From Lachnospiraceae bacterium UBA3821 (lineage in GTDB: Bacteria > Bacillota > Clostridia > Lachnospirales > Lachnospiraceae): DNA of 5,659 nt. Both the position numbers and the translations under genes were made by a program. The stretch lies in assembly GCA_002368865.1 (NCBI GenBank), contig DFDT01000126.1, forward strand, positions 1 to 5,659. The letters are read 5' to 3'. The notes beneath the pieces are model-generated. The model saw only the letters and a list, made by a program, of their open reading frames with translations. It was not told the DNA's origin and did not search any database. Positions 5,018-5,659 of this stretch are shown piece after piece. Positions within the stretch are counted from its first letter, which is position 1, and each line of letters starts with the position of its first letter.

Positions 5018-5659
5018 TTATCTGCCGTACAGGATCCGCACCAGCTCGGAATCCTTGTCTAACATAATGGTCTTGTCGCCTTTTTGCAGAGAAACTTTCA
5101 AAGCGTCCAGTCCGCGGATGTAGCTGTAGAACTCCGCTTTATCCGGATCGTTGTAAGCTTCCGCCAGAATCTTCATGTATTCGGCCTCGCCTTCCGCCTC
5201 CAGAATGGAAGCCTGCTTCTCGGCGTTTGCCTTTTTGATGGCTACCTGCTTGTCGGTTTCGTTGCGGATCTTTTGCGCATCCGCCTTGCCCTGTGCGGTG
5301 TAACCGGCTGCAATATTGTTTCGTTCGGAGATCATTCTCTGGTACACAGCCTCTTTATTGTCGTTGGGCAGGTCGAGAGATTTGATCTGAGTGGATGTGA
5401 TCTCAATGCCGTACTGTCCGATGTCGGAGTTGGATTCTTCGGTGATCCTCGCGGACAGCTGCTCGCCGCGGAATGCGATCACCTCATCCTGGGAGAGAGA
5501 GGAGATCACGTTCTTGGTGGCGTTGTAAACAGCCGCTTCCACACGCTCCCCGGCTCTGGCATCAATGCCGTTCAGTGTCTGCAGATACTTGGTGGGATCT
5601 GTCACATGCCAGAGTACATAGTTGTCTGTGATCATGCTCTTTTTATCCTTGGTGATGAC
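5018..5659 (-). CDS. hflC: HflC-like SPFH/band 7 protein, C-terminal part (5' end outside window)
   Basis: The minus-strand frame is open through the window edge at 5659, so the ATG at 5633-5635 is an internal Met and the gene is partial; 213 residues are visible of about 300-330 usual for HflC. In the HflKC complex this membrane-anchored protein surrounds and modulates the FtsH protease. The visible part begins within the band 7 (SPFH) domain: TKDKKSM then DNYVLWHVTDP, close to the HflC pattern of Asp-Lys-Lys and a YVLW-like strand, followed by NATKNVISSLSQDEVI and the GIEITSTQIKSLDLP strand. A long charged helix or coiled coil of Ala, Lys and Glu follows (AERN-like SERNNIAAGYTAQGKADAQ to EAEGEAEYMKIL), then FYSYIRGLDAL and the short C-terminal tail ending in LYGR. 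The N-terminal membrane anchor lies outside the window. An hflK-like gene would be expected just upstream on the minus strand. Other SPFH members (stomatin, QmcA) are possible but fit the tail less well. Confidence 0.85.
   Translation of the reverse strand, partial: VITKDKKSMITDNYVLWHVTDPTKYLQTLNGIDARAGERVEAAVYNATKNVISSLSQDEVIAFRGEQLSARITEESNSDIGQYGIEITSTQIKSLDLPNDNKEAVYQRMISERNNIAAGYTAQGKADAQKIRNETDKQVAIKKANAEKQASILEAEGEAEYMKILAEAYNDPDKAEFYSYIRGLDALKVSLQKGDKTIMLDKDSELVRILYGR

Overview
The window looks like chromosomal DNA of a Gram-positive anaerobe of the Clostridia, most likely Lachnospiraceae. This is inferred from a eukaryote-type NADP isocitrate dehydrogenase, purine-rich Shine-Dalgarno sites, a small lipoprotein-like peptide with YGPP motifs and a paired radical SAM/SPASM enzyme. 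No 16S rRNA or other decisive marker is present, so the taxon is a guess. Coding is dense: no gap between genes exceeds about 115 bases, and I see no tRNA, rRNA, CRISPR array, transposase or riboswitch.

Layout. Bases 1-786 are the 3' two thirds of icd (plus strand, cut by the window edge), closed by an intrinsic terminator at 837-879. Then comes a tightly packed plus-strand run of four genes: a metallophosphoesterase (901-1767), a 104-residue secreted or lipoprotein-like peptide with two YGPP motifs (1786-2100), a radical SAM/SPASM enzyme (2143-3246) and a 551-residue HEAT-like protein (3289-4944). The gaps are 18, 42 and 42 bases, so one operon is likely, although no convincing promoter is visible. 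A perfect long hairpin at 4948-4993 serves as a bidirectional terminator between this run and a converging minus-strand hflC-like gene (5018-5659, its 5' end outside the window).

The item of interest is the middle cassette. The small protein carries the ten-residue module NFxAxxYGPP twice, once at the signal-peptide cleavage/lipobox region and once four residues from its C-terminus, joined by a very acidic linker. It sits directly before a radical SAM enzyme with a SPASM domain, the class that modifies ribosomal peptides or matures enzymes. The inference is that the radical SAM protein modifies the YGPP peptide before export, and that the HEAT-like protein is a scaffold or partner. This resembles the radical SAM/lipoprotein pairs known by family models mainly from Bacteroidetes. 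No product or chemistry is shown by the sequence itself.

The flanking icd and hflC genes are ordinary housekeeping genes with GC-rich third positions, while the metallophosphoesterase and HEAT-like genes use clearly more A/T-ending codons. That is consistent with an accessory cassette sitting between core genes.
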